A DNA stretch of 64,000 nt from Bacillus sp. T3 (GCF_033449965.1 NZ_CP137761.1:4030001-4094000); one strand, 5' to 3'; positions 7,655 to 16,764 are shown, numbered from the stretch's first letter. The notes: generated by a model from the letters alone, not told the origin. Numbers and translations are program-made.

Positions 7655-8203
7655 ATGTTTACATTAAAAGTAGATCAAGAAATAGAACTCCAATTATTTC
7701 AGCTTCAACATGCAGAGGAATTATATCTTCTTGTTGACAAGAATCGTGAGCATTTACGAAAATGGTTGCCATGGGTAGACAATATGACTTCGCCAATTCA
7801 ATATCATTCCATCATTCCAATGTGGCTTAAGCAATTTGCCGATAACAATGGATTTCATGCCGGAATTCGCTACAATGGAGTATTGGTAGGTTCTATCGGG
7901 TTTCACCAAATCGATTGGCATAATTCACAAACAAGCATGGGCTACTTCCTCGCCAATCATGCTCAAGGTCACGGAATTATGTCACGGTCAGTTCATGCCT
8001 TGCTTAATTATGCATTTTATGATCTCGGTTTAAATCGAATCGAAATTCGCTGTGGTCAAAAAAATCAAAAAAGCCGAGCGATACCTGAACGGCTAGGTTT
8101 TACAAAAGAAGGTATCGTACGGGATGGAGAAAGATTACATTATTCGTATCATAATTTAATAATCTACAGCATGTTAAATAAGGAATGGACTAAACAAGGT
8201 TAA
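7655..8203 (+). CDS. ydaF: GNAT acetyltransferase of the RimL/YdaF type
   Basis: This protein transfers an acetyl group from acetyl-CoA, probably to an N-terminal Ser or Ala amine; YdaF is annotated as a ribosomal-protein-serine acetyltransferase. The 182-residue sequence shows the RimJ/RimL pattern: REHLRKWLPWVD near the N-terminus, GSIGFHQIDW, the acetyl-CoA loop AQGHGIMS, LNRIEIRCGQKNQKSRAIPERLGF and a C-terminal YSMLNKEW. It resembles B. subtilis YdaF closely from memory. The ATG at 7655 follows AGGAAGGAG at proper spacing; the ATG at 7634 lies before that site. Confidence 0.9.
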   Translation: MFTLKVDQEIELQLFQLQHAEELYLLVDKNREHLRKWLPWVDNMTSPIQYHSIIPMWLKQFADNNGFHAGIRYNGVLVGSIGFHQIDWHNSQTSMGYFLANHAQGHGIMSRSVHALLNYAFYDLGLNRIEIRCGQKNQKSRAIPERLGFTKEGIVRDGERLHYSYHNLIIYSMLNKEWTKQG

Positions 8204-8233
8204 CTTAAATGTCAAAAAAGACAAACAATACAT

Positions 8234-8263
8234 AAGCACATGGGTATTCCTGTGCTTTTTTTT
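8234..8263 (+). terminator. Terminator of ydaF
   Basis: AAGCACA and TGTGCTT form a seven-base-pair stem with a ten-base loop, followed by eight Ts. Confidence 0.85.
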
Positions 8264-8328
8264 CATTTTATTCATATAAAAATCTTTTTATCATAAACTA
8301 TTATTAAATCATTTACAAAGTAGAACGT

Positions 8329-8358
8329 TTGACTGTACAGTTTACTATCCACTATAAT
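8329..8358 (+). promoter_or_regulatory. Promoter of the MerR-mpfA unit with a palindrome beside the -35 box
   Basis: TTGACT (8329-8334) and TATAAT (8353-8358) are 18 bases apart, slightly long, as in MerR-activated promoters. The perfect palindrome ACTGTACAGT overlaps the end of the -35 box and enters the spacer. It is a candidate operator for the regulator just downstream. Confidence 0.6.
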
Positions 8359-8390
8359 TATTCATAAATTACTAAAAATGGGGTGATAAG

Positions 8391-8809
8391 ATGGGGCATT
8401 CTATCGGATCGGTGAATTAGCACTTCTTGCAAATGTTTCAAAAAGAACCATCGATTATTATACAAGTCTCGGAATCTTAAAACCTGAACGCTCACGATCT
8501 AATTACCGCATGTACAATGAACAAGCATTAATTGATCTAAAGTTTATTGAAGAATGCAAAAAAGTTCATCTTCCTCTGGAAGAGATTAAGAGAAAATTAG
8601 AAATAAATAAATCAAACGTTCTTCAGCACTCAGAGGTAGAGAAGCATATTGGTGAAGTAACAAAGCAAATTCAGCTCCTTCGCACCGAGATTACGGCGAT
8701 TTTACCATTAATTCAACAGCTTGAGGAGCAGCAAAAAAGCGACCTATCCAAAAGGCTGACGATGGAAAGCTCAGCCTTAATGCAATCCCTTTTGAGTTTA
8801 ACAAGTTAA
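8391..8809 (+). CDS. MerR-family transcriptional regulator (frameshifted as sequenced)
   Basis: The ATG at 8391 is followed by GGGGCATTC. One more G (8394-8398 region) restores MGAFYRIGELALLANVSKRT, a MerR winged helix with the wing signature TIDYYTSLGILKPERSRSNYR. A helical coiled-coil tail of about 70 residues follows. The corrected length is 139. There is no Cys cluster in the C-terminus, so a copper- or mercury-sensing role is unlikely. It precedes an MpfA-like exporter; in B. subtilis a MerR gene (yhdQ/cueR) also neighbours yhdP. Control of the downstream gene or of itself is inferred from the palindromic promoter. Confidence 0.8.
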
Positions 8810-8869
8810 TTTTTTTACAAACTGGGAGGTGACTCCTTACTCGTTAAGAAGCGAGCTAAGGAAAATTAT

Positions 8870-10219
8870 TTGGACATATTAAACTTGGTTTTAATAGCCA
8901 TTTTAATTGCTTTAACGGCATTTTTTGTGGCAAGTGAATTTGCCATTATTAGAATCAGAAGTTCTCGAATCGACCAATTGATTGAAGAAGGAAACAAGAA
9001 TGCTATTGTTACAAAAAAAATCATTTCAAATTTGGATGAATATTTATCGGCTTGTCAGCTCGGAATAACGATTACGGCTCTCGGACTTGGTTGGCTTGGT
9101 GAACCAACAATTGAGCATTTAATCAGCCCTTTATTACAAGGAATCAATATTCCCAGCTCTATTACACATGTAATTGCACTTGTTATCGCCTTCTCAGTGG
9201 TCACATTCTTACATGTTGTCGTAGGAGAGCTGGCACCGAAAACATTAGCGATTCAAAAAGCCGAATTTGTCAGTTTAGCCGTAGCTCAGCCCCTCATCAT
9301 GTTTTATAAAGTGATGTATCCTTTCATTTGGGCTCTTAATGGCGCAGCCCGTGTTACAACACAAATGTTCGGCTTAAAGCAGGTTTCAGAACACGAACTG
9401 GCTCATACAGAAGAAGAACTTCGGATCATCTTGTCGGAAAGCTATAAAAGTGGCGAAATTAACCAGTCAGAGTTTAAATATGTAAATAAAATATTTGAAT
9501 TTGACAATCGAATTGCCAAGGAAATCATGGTTCCTAGAACAGAAATCATTTCGCTATCAAAGGAAGATACATTAGAAACCTTTTTACAGGTGGCACATGC
9601 AGAAAAATTCACTAGATATCCGATTATTGACGGTGATAAGGACCACATTATTGGAATGGTCAATATCAAGGAAATTATGACCGATATTATTACAAATAGA
9701 GAAAATGCTGCTCGAACACTTGAATCCTATATCAGACCAATCATTCGCGTAATCGATTCGATTCCAATCCATGATCTCTTAGTCAAGATGCAAAAGGACC
9801 GCATCCATTTAGCTATTTTGATGGATGAATATGGTGGTACATCAGGACTTGTTACGGTTGAAGATATTTTAGAGGAAATCGTCGGCGAAATTCGTGACGA
9901 GTTTGATATGGATGAAGTACCAATGATCCAAAAACTCAATGATCAGCACTACATTATGGACGCAAAGGTACTAGTAAGTGAAGTGAACGATATACTTGGA
10001 CTAGAAATAGACGATGAAGATGTTGATACAATTGGTGGTTGGATTCTTACTGAAAATTATGAAGCGAAAGAAGGCGACACCGTCTTCTTTGAACAATATA
10101 GCTTTAAAATTCAAGAAATGGAAGATCACCACATTAAATATGTGGAAATTACCAAGCTAGTAGCAATGGGTGAATCCATTTCAAAAATGCCGATCACAGA
10201 AACACAAGTACTGTCCTAA
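8870..10219 (+). CDS. mpfA: CNNM/CorC-type magnesium exporter, MpfA (YhdP) family
   Basis: This membrane protein of 449 residues has an N-terminal CNNM (DUF21) domain with hydrophobic segments at about 1-25, 60-80, 95-120 and 130-150. A CBS pair follows (about 205-330, with IMVPRTEI, RYPIIDGD and ILMDEYGGTSGLVTVEDILEEIVGEI), then a CorC_HlyC domain ending near residue 435. B. subtilis MpfA exports Mg2+ and sets Mg2+ tolerance, and the resemblance is strong along the whole length. The start is the TTG at 8870, after AAGGA. A long, structured spacer of 60 bases separates it from the MerR gene. Confidence 0.88.
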   Translation: MDILNLVLIAILIALTAFFVASEFAIIRIRSSRIDQLIEEGNKNAIVTKKIISNLDEYLSACQLGITITALGLGWLGEPTIEHLISPLLQGINIPSSITHVIALVIAFSVVTFLHVVVGELAPKTLAIQKAEFVSLAVAQPLIMFYKVMYPFIWALNGAARVTTQMFGLKQVSEHELAHTEEELRIILSESYKSGEINQSEFKYVNKIFEFDNRIAKEIMVPRTEIISLSKEDTLETFLQVAHAEKFTRYPIIDGDKDHIIGMVNIKEIMTDIITNRENAARTLESYIRPIIRVIDSIPIHDLLVKMQKDRIHLAILMDEYGGTSGLVTVEDILEEIVGEIRDEFDMDEVPMIQKLNDQHYIMDAKVLVSEVNDILGLEIDDEDVDTIGGWILTENYEAKEGDTVFFEQYSFKIQEMEDHHIKYVEITKLVAMGESISKMPITETQVLS

Positions 10220-10250
10220 AGGTTGACTTAAAAAGTCAGCCTTTTTTTTG
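10219..10250 (+). terminator. Terminator of mpfA
   Basis: AAGGTTGACTT and AAGTCAGCCTT form an 11-base-pair stem (one G-T pair), then eight Ts. It abuts the stop codon. Confidence 0.9.
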
Positions 10251-10409
10251 CCTTTATCACTTCCTATTTACCTAACATAGCTATAACAATAAAACATATT
10301 GAACAAATTCAGTTATTTTTTTTACAACATTGTGACAAAGTTGGCAGACGAATTTTTTTATTTCTATTACAATAGTACTATTCATTCCATTTAAAGGAGG
10401 CTATCATAA

Positions 10410-10964
10410 TTGAATGTAATCGAAAAATTCCCGATTGAATTATGGTTATCCTTGTTTTTCATCATCATACTTGCACTTTTTAGCTATTACTATAAAAAAA
10501 GACAAAATTTGACCTTAGCACAAGTTATTGACGGTGATCAAAGTTTGTTAGATGTTGATAAAGAGTTAGACACAGTCATTCAATCCGTTCACTCAAGTAC
10601 AGATTGGGAAAATATTCATATTAAATATTATTCGACTTTAGAACAAAACATTTTTATCAAAGGGAACAAACACAAATTTCATCATTTATTAATTGATCTT
10701 GTGAAAGATGGACTGGAAGCATCACAAACCGGAAGTATTGAAATAGCTGTTCATGAAATGCTCTCTTCGATCCTCATTGTGATCGAACATAATGGAAGGG
10801 CTTTAACGAAGGAACAAATTAAAGGAATGAGCAAATCAATCCTAACAACCAATAAGATGGGGTCGATGAAGGGAAAAATTGAGGTTATTAGCAATCCCAG
10901 CCAAGGAACAAGCTTCTCGTTAATCATTCCAAAAGCATCCGGATTAAAAGCAAACACTATATAA
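10410..10964 (+). CDS. Membrane-anchored, degenerate GHKL (histidine-kinase-like) ATPase protein
   Basis: The start is a TTG at 10410, nine bases after AAAGGAGG. The 184-residue product has one N-terminal helix (residues 11-28), a short linker and a C-terminal domain laid out like a histidine-kinase ATPase. No HisKA dimerisation domain or phospho-His is present. The ATPase motifs are eroded: the N-box reads LVKDGLEAS, the G1 box EHNGRAL instead of DNGxG, and GLGL is replaced by MGSMKGKI. The C-terminal strand pattern (SNPSQGTSFSLIIP) is intact. It is probably a non-catalytic partner of a kinase, or a protein with altered nucleotide binding. No such function is known to me. Confidence 0.7.
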   Translation: MNVIEKFPIELWLSLFFIIILALFSYYYKKRQNLTLAQVIDGDQSLLDVDKELDTVIQSVHSSTDWENIHIKYYSTLEQNIFIKGNKHKFHHLLIDLVKDGLEASQTGSIEIAVHEMLSSILIVIEHNGRALTKEQIKGMSKSILTTNKMGSMKGKIEVISNPSQGTSFSLIIPKASGLKANTI

Positions 10965-10970
10965 AAACAT

Positions 10971-11009
10971 AAAAAAAGGCTGACCTCGAGCAATCGAGTC
11001 AGCCTTTTT
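10971..11009. terminator. Strong bidirectional terminator
   Basis: AAAAAGGCTGAC...TCGA and TCGA...GTCAGCCTTTTT form a stem of about 16 base pairs around a short loop, with A and T tracts on the two sides. It serves the converging GHKL and DedA genes. Confidence 0.9.
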
Positions 11010-11014
11010 CCATC

Positions 11015-11617
11015 TTATAATGAATCTGGATTCACATTCATTCTTCTCTTCACGAAGAAATACAAACCACCAAGAACAACTGCCCCGATAATCGCTGGCA
11101 TAACATACGGCTGTGCAAATTCTTTAATATGTGCCCAGTTCTCTCCTAATACAGACCCTAGATATAAAAACAAAATAGTCCATGGAATAATCGCTGCAAC
11201 CGTATAGAAAGTAAATTTAGCTGCAGACATCTTTGCAATACCAGCTGGAATTGAAATAGCATGGCGTACTACGGGTATAAAACGCGCTGTAAAAATAACC
11301 CCTGTTCCATACTTTTTAAACCATTCCTCAGATAAATCGATTTGTTTTTTATTAATTAAAATATATTTTCCGTACTTCTCCAAAACAGGTCTCCCACCGT
11401 AGTAACCTAACCAATAAAGGAATAATTGTGCAAGTGTGCCACCAATAGTTCCAGCAAGCACAGCACCAACCCACGAAATTTTCCCGAGCGAAATCATATA
11501 TCCACCATATCCAAGTACAATTTCACTTGGAATAATTTCAATCATTAAGCCAAGTGCGATTCCAACATAGCCTAAATCTGTTAAAGCCATTAAAATCGTT
11601 AAAACAAAATCTGCCAT
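11015..11617 (-). CDS. DedA-family membrane protein
   Basis: This 200-residue polytopic protein belongs to the DedA/VTT family. The family is linked to membrane lipid flipping (undecaprenyl phosphate or phosphatidylethanolamine) and proton-dependent homeostasis. The signatures are present: IEIIPSEIVLGYGGYMI, AGTIGGTLAQLFLYWLGYYGGRP, and FTARFIPVVRHAISIPAGIAKM with the conserved Arg residues. There are about five hydrophobic segments. The ATG at 11617 follows GGGTGA at correct spacing; the earlier ATG at 11632 has no site. The particular paralogue cannot be assigned. Confidence 0.9.
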   Translation of the reverse strand: MADFVLTILMALTDLGYVGIALGLMIEIIPSEIVLGYGGYMISLGKISWVGAVLAGTIGGTLAQLFLYWLGYYGGRPVLEKYGKYILINKKQIDLSEEWFKKYGTGVIFTARFIPVVRHAISIPAGIAKMSAAKFTFYTVAAIIPWTILFLYLGSVLGENWAHIKEFAQPYVMPAIIGAVVLGGLYFFVKRRMNVNPDSL

Positions 11618-11838
11618 TGTATCACCCATCATTTGATTTAGTTTTGTCCATTTTGTCCAATATGTTCAGTTTACAGCGGTAATTTTATAACTGCAACATT
11701 ATCATCCTATATTTTTATAAAGTGGCTAAACGAAAGGCCAATATATAATGTCTATATTCAAAATTTACATTCTAATTTTCCAGGAGTATCATTATAGTAA
11801 AAAAATAGAATCAATTGGAATACAGGGGGCTTTTTGTC

Positions 11839-13659
11839 ATGGCATTATTTAAACGAATGCTAATTGGACAACCAATGGAATCTACTAAGCTGTCAGAAGA
11901 AAAAATACCAAAATGGAAAGCACTAGCAGTCTTCTCTTCTGATGCCCTATCATCCGTTGCCTATGCAACAGAGGAAATTTTATTAGTTCTTTCCCTCATA
12001 GGTGTTAGCGCCTACTATTACTCTATTCCCATTTCCATGGCAATATTGGGATTATTATTAATTGTCACAATAAGTTACCGTCATATTATTTATGCATTTC
12101 CAACTGGCGGAGGTGCCTACGTAGTCGCACGAGAGCATATTAGCACCAACACCAGTCTTGTGGCTGGCTCCGCTCTAATGATCGATTACGTGTTAACAGT
12201 TGCGGTAAGTATTTCTTCAGGAGTTGCCGCGTTGCTCTCTGCATTCCCTGGCCTGATTCCATTCCGGGTCGAACTGGCTATTTTAATTATTATCGTTTTA
12301 ATGATTTTAAACCTAAGAGGCATTCGAGAATCAGCAACAGTTTTTGCCTACCCTACTTACATGTTTGTCATCTCTGTCATGGGACTGCTCGTTGTTGGTG
12401 GGATTCATCTTCTACTAAATGGATCGACTGGATACGCACAAATCCCCCAACAACATACACTTGAACAAACGTCAACGGCTGGACTCTTGTATATTATTGC
12501 TCGGGCTTTTTCTTCTGGATGCTCAGCAATGACCGGTGTCGAGGCAATCAGCAACGGAGTCCCCTCATTTCGCAAGAATAGTGCAAAAAATGCTGCGATT
12601 ACATTAATTGCAATGTCATTGATACTTGCAATTATGTTTGCTGGGATTACTCTTCTTTCAGCAGGATTTGGGATTGTTCCTGATAATAGTAAAACCGTAA
12701 TTTCCCAACTTGCCGCTAGTGTTTTTGGAGATGGAGTCTTTTATGTTTTCTTTCAAATTGTGACGATGCTCATTTTAGTTTTAGCAGCCAATACTAGCTT
12801 CGCCGGCTTCCCACAGCTCGTATCCATTATTGCAAAGGATGGCTATCTTCCACGCAGTTTAGCAGCTAGGGGTGACCGACTTGTTTATTCCAATGGCATT
12901 ATTTTGCTTAGTTTTCTTGCGATTGTCCTGGTCATTGTTTTTTCAGGGAACACCCATTCATTGATTCCGCTGTATGCGGTTGGTGTATTTCTTTCTTTTA
13001 CTATTGGACAGTACGGATTAGTCAAAAAGCTATGGTTCGAGAAGCATCGCTTTTATGAAATTATAGCGATTGCAGTCGGAACCATTACAACTGGTTTAGT
13101 AACAATTATTACAGCCGTTGCCAAATTTACATCTGGCGCCTGGATCGTCCTAATTGCTATTCCGGTACTAGTTTTTATATTTAAAAATATAAGAGAACAT
13201 TATGTGACGCTTGGTAAGCAGCTGAAGCTTGAAACGAAATTGGACAATTTTTCACCACCGACTCATGTCATCATTCCCATTTCAGGAATCAGCAAAACTG
13301 TTGACCAATCAATTGCTTATGCAAAATGTATTTCTTCGGATATTACTGTTTTTTCGGTCGTGTTTAATTCAACTCAGGAGCAAGAACTTAGGGAAAAGTG
13401 GCAAAAATGGTATCCTGATGTTAAACTTGAGGTCGTTTATTCACCTTTTCGGACAATCCTGCATCCACTGCTAGATTATTTAAACAAGCCAGAAAATCAT
13501 CCGATTGGAACCTTTGTGACCATCTTAATGCCACAATTTATTACAAAAAAGTGGTGGCATATCTTATTGCATAACCAAACAGCCGCATACTTGAGATTCT
13601 ATTTAATTTGGAAAAAGGATATTGTTGTCGCTACTTTGCCTTTTCATTTACGGGAGTAA
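11839..13659 (+). CDS. kimA: KimA-type high-affinity potassium importer (APC superfamily)
   Basis: KimA is a proton-coupled K+ importer of the amino acid-polyamine-cation superfamily. The 606-residue protein has about twelve membrane helices in the first 440 residues, with KALAVFSSDALSSVAYATEE, FPTGGGAYVVARE and FSSGCSAMTGVEAISNGVP as family signatures. A cytosolic domain of about 150 residues follows and ends PQFITKKWWHILLHN...IVVATLPFH, which matches the B. subtilis KimA end. The ATG at 11839 lies nine bases after GGGGG. In B. subtilis the gene is controlled by a c-di-AMP riboswitch. I find none in the 200 bases upstream, so regulation may be at the protein level or by a different element. 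Confidence 0.87.
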   Translation: MALFKRMLIGQPMESTKLSEEKIPKWKALAVFSSDALSSVAYATEEILLVLSLIGVSAYYYSIPISMAILGLLLIVTISYRHIIYAFPTGGGAYVVAREHISTNTSLVAGSALMIDYVLTVAVSISSGVAALLSAFPGLIPFRVELAILIIIVLMILNLRGIRESATVFAYPTYMFVISVMGLLVVGGIHLLLNGSTGYAQIPQQHTLEQTSTAGLLYIIARAFSSGCSAMTGVEAISNGVPSFRKNSAKNAAITLIAMSLILAIMFAGITLLSAGFGIVPDNSKTVISQLAASVFGDGVFYVFFQIVTMLILVLAANTSFAGFPQLVSIIAKDGYLPRSLAARGDRLVYSNGIILLSFLAIVLVIVFSGNTHSLIPLYAVGVFLSFTIGQYGLVKKLWFEKHRFYEIIAIAVGTITTGLVTIITAVAKFTSGAWIVLIAIPVLVFIFKNIREHYVTLGKQLKLETKLDNFSPPTHVIIPISGISKTVDQSIAYAKCISSDITVFSVVFNSTQEQELREKWQKWYPDVKLEVVYSPFRTILHPLLDYLNKPENHPIGTFVTILMPQFITKKWWHILLHNQTAAYLRFYLIWKKDIVVATLPFHLRE

Positions 13660-13781
13660 GATTTTTTAGAGCGGACTTTCCCAAAAGAGCCAAGAGCTTA
13701 ATTCCTAACAAAACAGACAGTGTGAGGGCTCTTCTTCTCCGCTTCATGGAAAATGGCAATTTGCCAAGTTCCACTATTAAG

Positions 13782-13819
13782 TAAAAAAAGAGAGCAACCC
13801 GTTACAATAGGGCACTCTC
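13782..13819 (-). terminator. Terminator of spoVR
   Basis: On the minus strand GAGAG...CCC and GGG...CTCTC pair around a short loop and run into seven Ts, eight bases after the spoVR stop. Confidence 0.7.
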
Positions 13820-13826
13820 CGATCAG

Positions 13827-15239
13827 TTATAAATATTTCCGGTGAATCCCTTTCCCATCGTAAGAGTAGAGCATCGTTCTTCCCTCAATCAGCGTTTCCA
13901 TATGAACACTTCTTCCCCATAACTGATAAATATACGGTAACACCTTCTCTAAATATTTAACGTCTAGCTCTACATCCTCGAACCAATGCTTTAAATATAA
14001 TTCTCCATTTCTGCCAAAATCCCCATCATTGACTGTGATATACGGGAATCCCCCGTTTACCCTCATATTAACAAGTTGATCGCGAACATGCTCCCATTGC
14101 TTATCAACAATTTTGTAATCCTTTCCTTGCTTCTGAAACAAGTACATATCCTCTCTTGTAACGAGATCCTTTGTTAAATAATTACGAAGAAAAGAAATAT
14201 CAGATTCAATTTCGCGAACCTCAAACAGCTTTTCACGCCCTGCATTCGGTTTTGCTCCACGTCTAATCATTTCTTCACTTGGATTATTGTAGCGCTCTTC
14301 AATATCCTCCAATACCTTCAATCCCAAATAATAAGGATTGATTCCTGTTCGTGATGGCTGAACGACCCCTGCATTGAGTTTTGCAAACTCAATTGCCTCA
14401 CCAGGTGTTAATTCCATTTCTCGAAGAATTCGTTGATGCCAATAGGAGGCCCAGCCTTCATTCATGATTTTTGTTTCGAGCTGCGGCCAAAAATAAAGCA
14501 TCTCTTCCCGCATCATCGTTAAAATATCGCGTTGCCATTCCTTTAGCTCTCTGCTATAGCTCTCAATAAAAAGAAGCAAGTCCTTTTCCGGCCTTGGCGG
14601 AAATTTATGGACCTTTTTTGACTCTACTTTTTTCTCATTTCTTCCATCGAGGTTCCATAAATCATCATATGGACTTAAGTTTGGTTGCTCTGCACTTTCC
14701 TCCAGTTCATCCTCCATCGACCAAGCCAACTTTGGTCGCATTAACGATGGATCAATATGTTCCTCAATCGCTAAAACAGCGTCTAAGAAAGTTTCAACAT
14801 CGTGTTTACCATATAAAATTTCGTACTTGCGAATTCGGTCAGCTGTGGCAGCCATGCTTTCAACCATGTCGCGTTTTGTATTTTGGAACCGAATATTATT
14901 TTTGAAAAAATCACAATGTGCGAGAACATGAGCGACAATTAATTTGTTCTGGATTAGCGTATTCGAATCAAGTAAAAAGGCGTAACAAGGATCTGAATTA
15001 ATGACCAGTTCATAAATTTTTGATAAGCCAAAATCATAATGAAGCTTCATTTTATAGAATTGCTTCCCGAAGCTCCAATGTGAAAATCTAGTTGGCATTC
15101 CATATGCTCCAAAGGTGTAGATGATTTCTGAAGGGCAAATTTCGTAGCGCATTGGGTAAAAGTCTAATCCAAACCCTTTAGCAATTTCAGTGATTTCCCC
15201 AATCGAATACTCCAATGCCTTGCGTTCACTATCGTTCAA
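13827..15239 (-). CDS. spoVR: SpoVR family sporulation protein
   Basis: SpoVR is needed for normal spore cortex formation; its biochemical activity is unknown. The 470-residue protein is full length, with the N-terminal block FGLDFYPMRYEICPSEIIYTFGAYGMPTR split by short segments, the LAHCDFF and NEGWASYWH motifs, and EFAKLNAGVVQPSRTGINPYYLG. Conserved His and Glu residues suggest a metal site. The start is a TTG at 15239, after GGGGAGAGAGC. In many bacteria it is clustered with prkA and yhbH. Both are in this window, but 36 and 44 kb away. It is monocistronic. Confidence 0.95.
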   Translation of the reverse strand: MNDSERKALEYSIGEITEIAKGFGLDFYPMRYEICPSEIIYTFGAYGMPTRFSHWSFGKQFYKMKLHYDFGLSKIYELVINSDPCYAFLLDSNTLIQNKLIVAHVLAHCDFFKNNIRFQNTKRDMVESMAATADRIRKYEILYGKHDVETFLDAVLAIEEHIDPSLMRPKLAWSMEDELEESAEQPNLSPYDDLWNLDGRNEKKVESKKVHKFPPRPEKDLLLFIESYSRELKEWQRDILTMMREEMLYFWPQLETKIMNEGWASYWHQRILREMELTPGEAIEFAKLNAGVVQPSRTGINPYYLGLKVLEDIEERYNNPSEEMIRRGAKPNAGREKLFEVREIESDISFLRNYLTKDLVTREDMYLFQKQGKDYKIVDKQWEHVRDQLVNMRVNGGFPYITVNDGDFGRNGELYLKHWFEDVELDVKYLEKVLPYIYQLWGRSVHMETLIEGRTMLYSYDGKGIHRKYL

Positions 15240-15345
15240 AGCTCTCTCCCCTTCTTCCTCCTTAACACAATGTATGACTGAAAAATGGGAAAGATGAGAT
15301 TGATTTCACAGAGTTGTTTATTTTAATAGAAAAAGCTTAGAAATT

Positions 15346-16332
15346 TTAAGGTATTCTCTTTTTTGCTTCAACTGCAAGCATGAGCCCAACTAATTTATTT
15401 CGAGTCCATTCTTCCTGAAAAGAAGATAATGGTGGACTAGTTTCTTCGACTAAAGGACAAATTTCTATCGTCATTCCCGGTTTATGAAAGGTTGTAATAA
15501 ACCAATCCGTAAATCCCGCTCCTACTGCGTTCTCCTCTGGCATTCCTAGCTTATAACCTGTTAGAAGAGACACTTTTTCGGCAAAATATTGATCTCGTTG
15601 AACCTGACTACCATTTTGGAAATTCCAGAATATTTCCCTTCCAGATGAATGGTAAGAAACGGCTATCATCGGGCTAACTTTCATTGTAAAAGAAGTAATC
15701 GCCTTTATTTCACTTGCTTGGATTGGAGCCTTTCCTTTATAAAATTGATACCACGGAAAGGGAACGCCTCTCAGTTCTCTCCAGCCTGCCGGATACTGCC
15801 GATTCAAATCAACCCCAACACCATTAGCTTTCCATTTCGTAAAATCAGGAGAATATCCATTCATTTCAAAAATGTTATCCTGCATTTTGTTAGGAACCCC
15901 ACCTAGTCCTTTTTGCTGGATTTCCACACCATCCGGGTTTAGCATCGGCACAAACCAAATTGCTATATCATCAAAAATTCTCGTCGAATAAGGCCCAAAG
16001 GCTTCATTTTGCTGATACCCAGCTGCATACTTCTCCATCATGGTCATTAAAAGCATAGTCGTTAACCATTCTCTGCCATGGTGGGTCCCGATTAACAAAA
16101 TACCTCTTTTCCCTTTCCCGAGTTTAACAGCCCATATATTTCGCCCAAGCTCACTAAGACCGATTTTTTGGATTGAGATTGCTTCAGGGTATTTCCGTTT
16201 TAACGTATTTAAATCTTTTTCAAGCTGTTCATACGTATAGTCGTTATTATGTTTAATGTGCTGTGCAAATCCAATGCTTGGAGCAAGAAACAGGACTAAT
16301 CCAACAAAAAATATTGAGATTTTTTTCCTCAT
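15346..16332 (-). CDS. Secreted M14-family zinc carboxypeptidase
   Basis: The 328-residue protein begins with a signal peptide (MRKKISIFFVGLVLFLAPSIGFAQ, written here only to show the K-rich start and hydrophobic core). A single M14 peptidase domain follows. The zinc ligands are HHGRE (His85, Glu88) and SYHSSG (His near 230). The Arg/Asn substrate pocket is in VDLNRQYP, and the catalytic Glu is in TIEICPLVEE. There are no LysM repeats, so it differs from the classical gamma-D-glutamyl-diamino acid endopeptidase I (ENP1). It probably trims peptides or cell-wall peptides outside the cell. It lies between spoVR and yhdB and may have a spore role, but this is not shown by sequence. Confidence 0.87.
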   Translation of the reverse strand: MRKKISIFFVGLVLFLAPSIGFAQHIKHNNDYTYEQLEKDLNTLKRKYPEAISIQKIGLSELGRNIWAVKLGKGKRGILLIGTHHGREWLTTMLLMTMMEKYAAGYQQNEAFGPYSTRIFDDIAIWFVPMLNPDGVEIQQKGLGGVPNKMQDNIFEMNGYSPDFTKWKANGVGVDLNRQYPAGWRELRGVPFPWYQFYKGKAPIQASEIKAITSFTMKVSPMIAVSYHSSGREIFWNFQNGSQVQRDQYFAEKVSLLTGYKLGMPEENAVGAGFTDWFITTFHKPGMTIEICPLVEETSPPLSSFQEEWTRNKLVGLMLAVEAKKRIP

Positions 16333-16497
16333 TCGCTACTCCTTTTTTTCGTTGTTTATTTTAAATTTCCACAGCTATGTTAATTTATGCTGGTGCATAT
16401 CTCCATACGTAAGTTCCAACTACTCCAATATTTACAGAGGAACTTTTCCTGAGATCGTCATAAACTAATTGCAACTCCTAATAAGGAGGAGAACATA

Positions 16498-16752
16498 ATG
16501 AATAAAGTGGATTACGACCGAGCGCTATATTATACGCATCGGTCACAATGGGATAACTTACTACTATTAATGGTGCGCACAAAAGACCAATTTCTTTCGA
16601 AAAAAATCGAGCATTTCTTGCACGCCTATCATTTTGAGCATGACTACACGATGATTGAAAAAGAATTGTATTCTTTACTGAGATACATCGATCATGCAAA
16701 TGAAACTGCAGCAGCATTTGTTTTAGACAGTCCTGCCTATCAACTGAACTAA
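16498..16752 (+). CDS. yhdB: YhdB-like small protein
   Basis: This 84-residue soluble protein starts MNKVDYDRALYYTHRSQWDN and contains the helical run HFLHAYHFEHDY. It is rich in Tyr, His and Asp. I recall B. subtilis YhdB as having the same opening, and the next gene is pgcA, which is also near yhdB in B. subtilis, so synteny supports the name. The ATG at 16498 follows a perfect AAGGAGGAGAACAT. The function is unknown. Confidence 0.75.
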   Translation: MNKVDYDRALYYTHRSQWDNLLLLMVRTKDQFLSKKIEHFLHAYHFEHDYTMIEKELYSLLRYIDHANETAAAFVLDSPAYQLN

Positions 16753-16764
16753 GTAAAGAATTCC

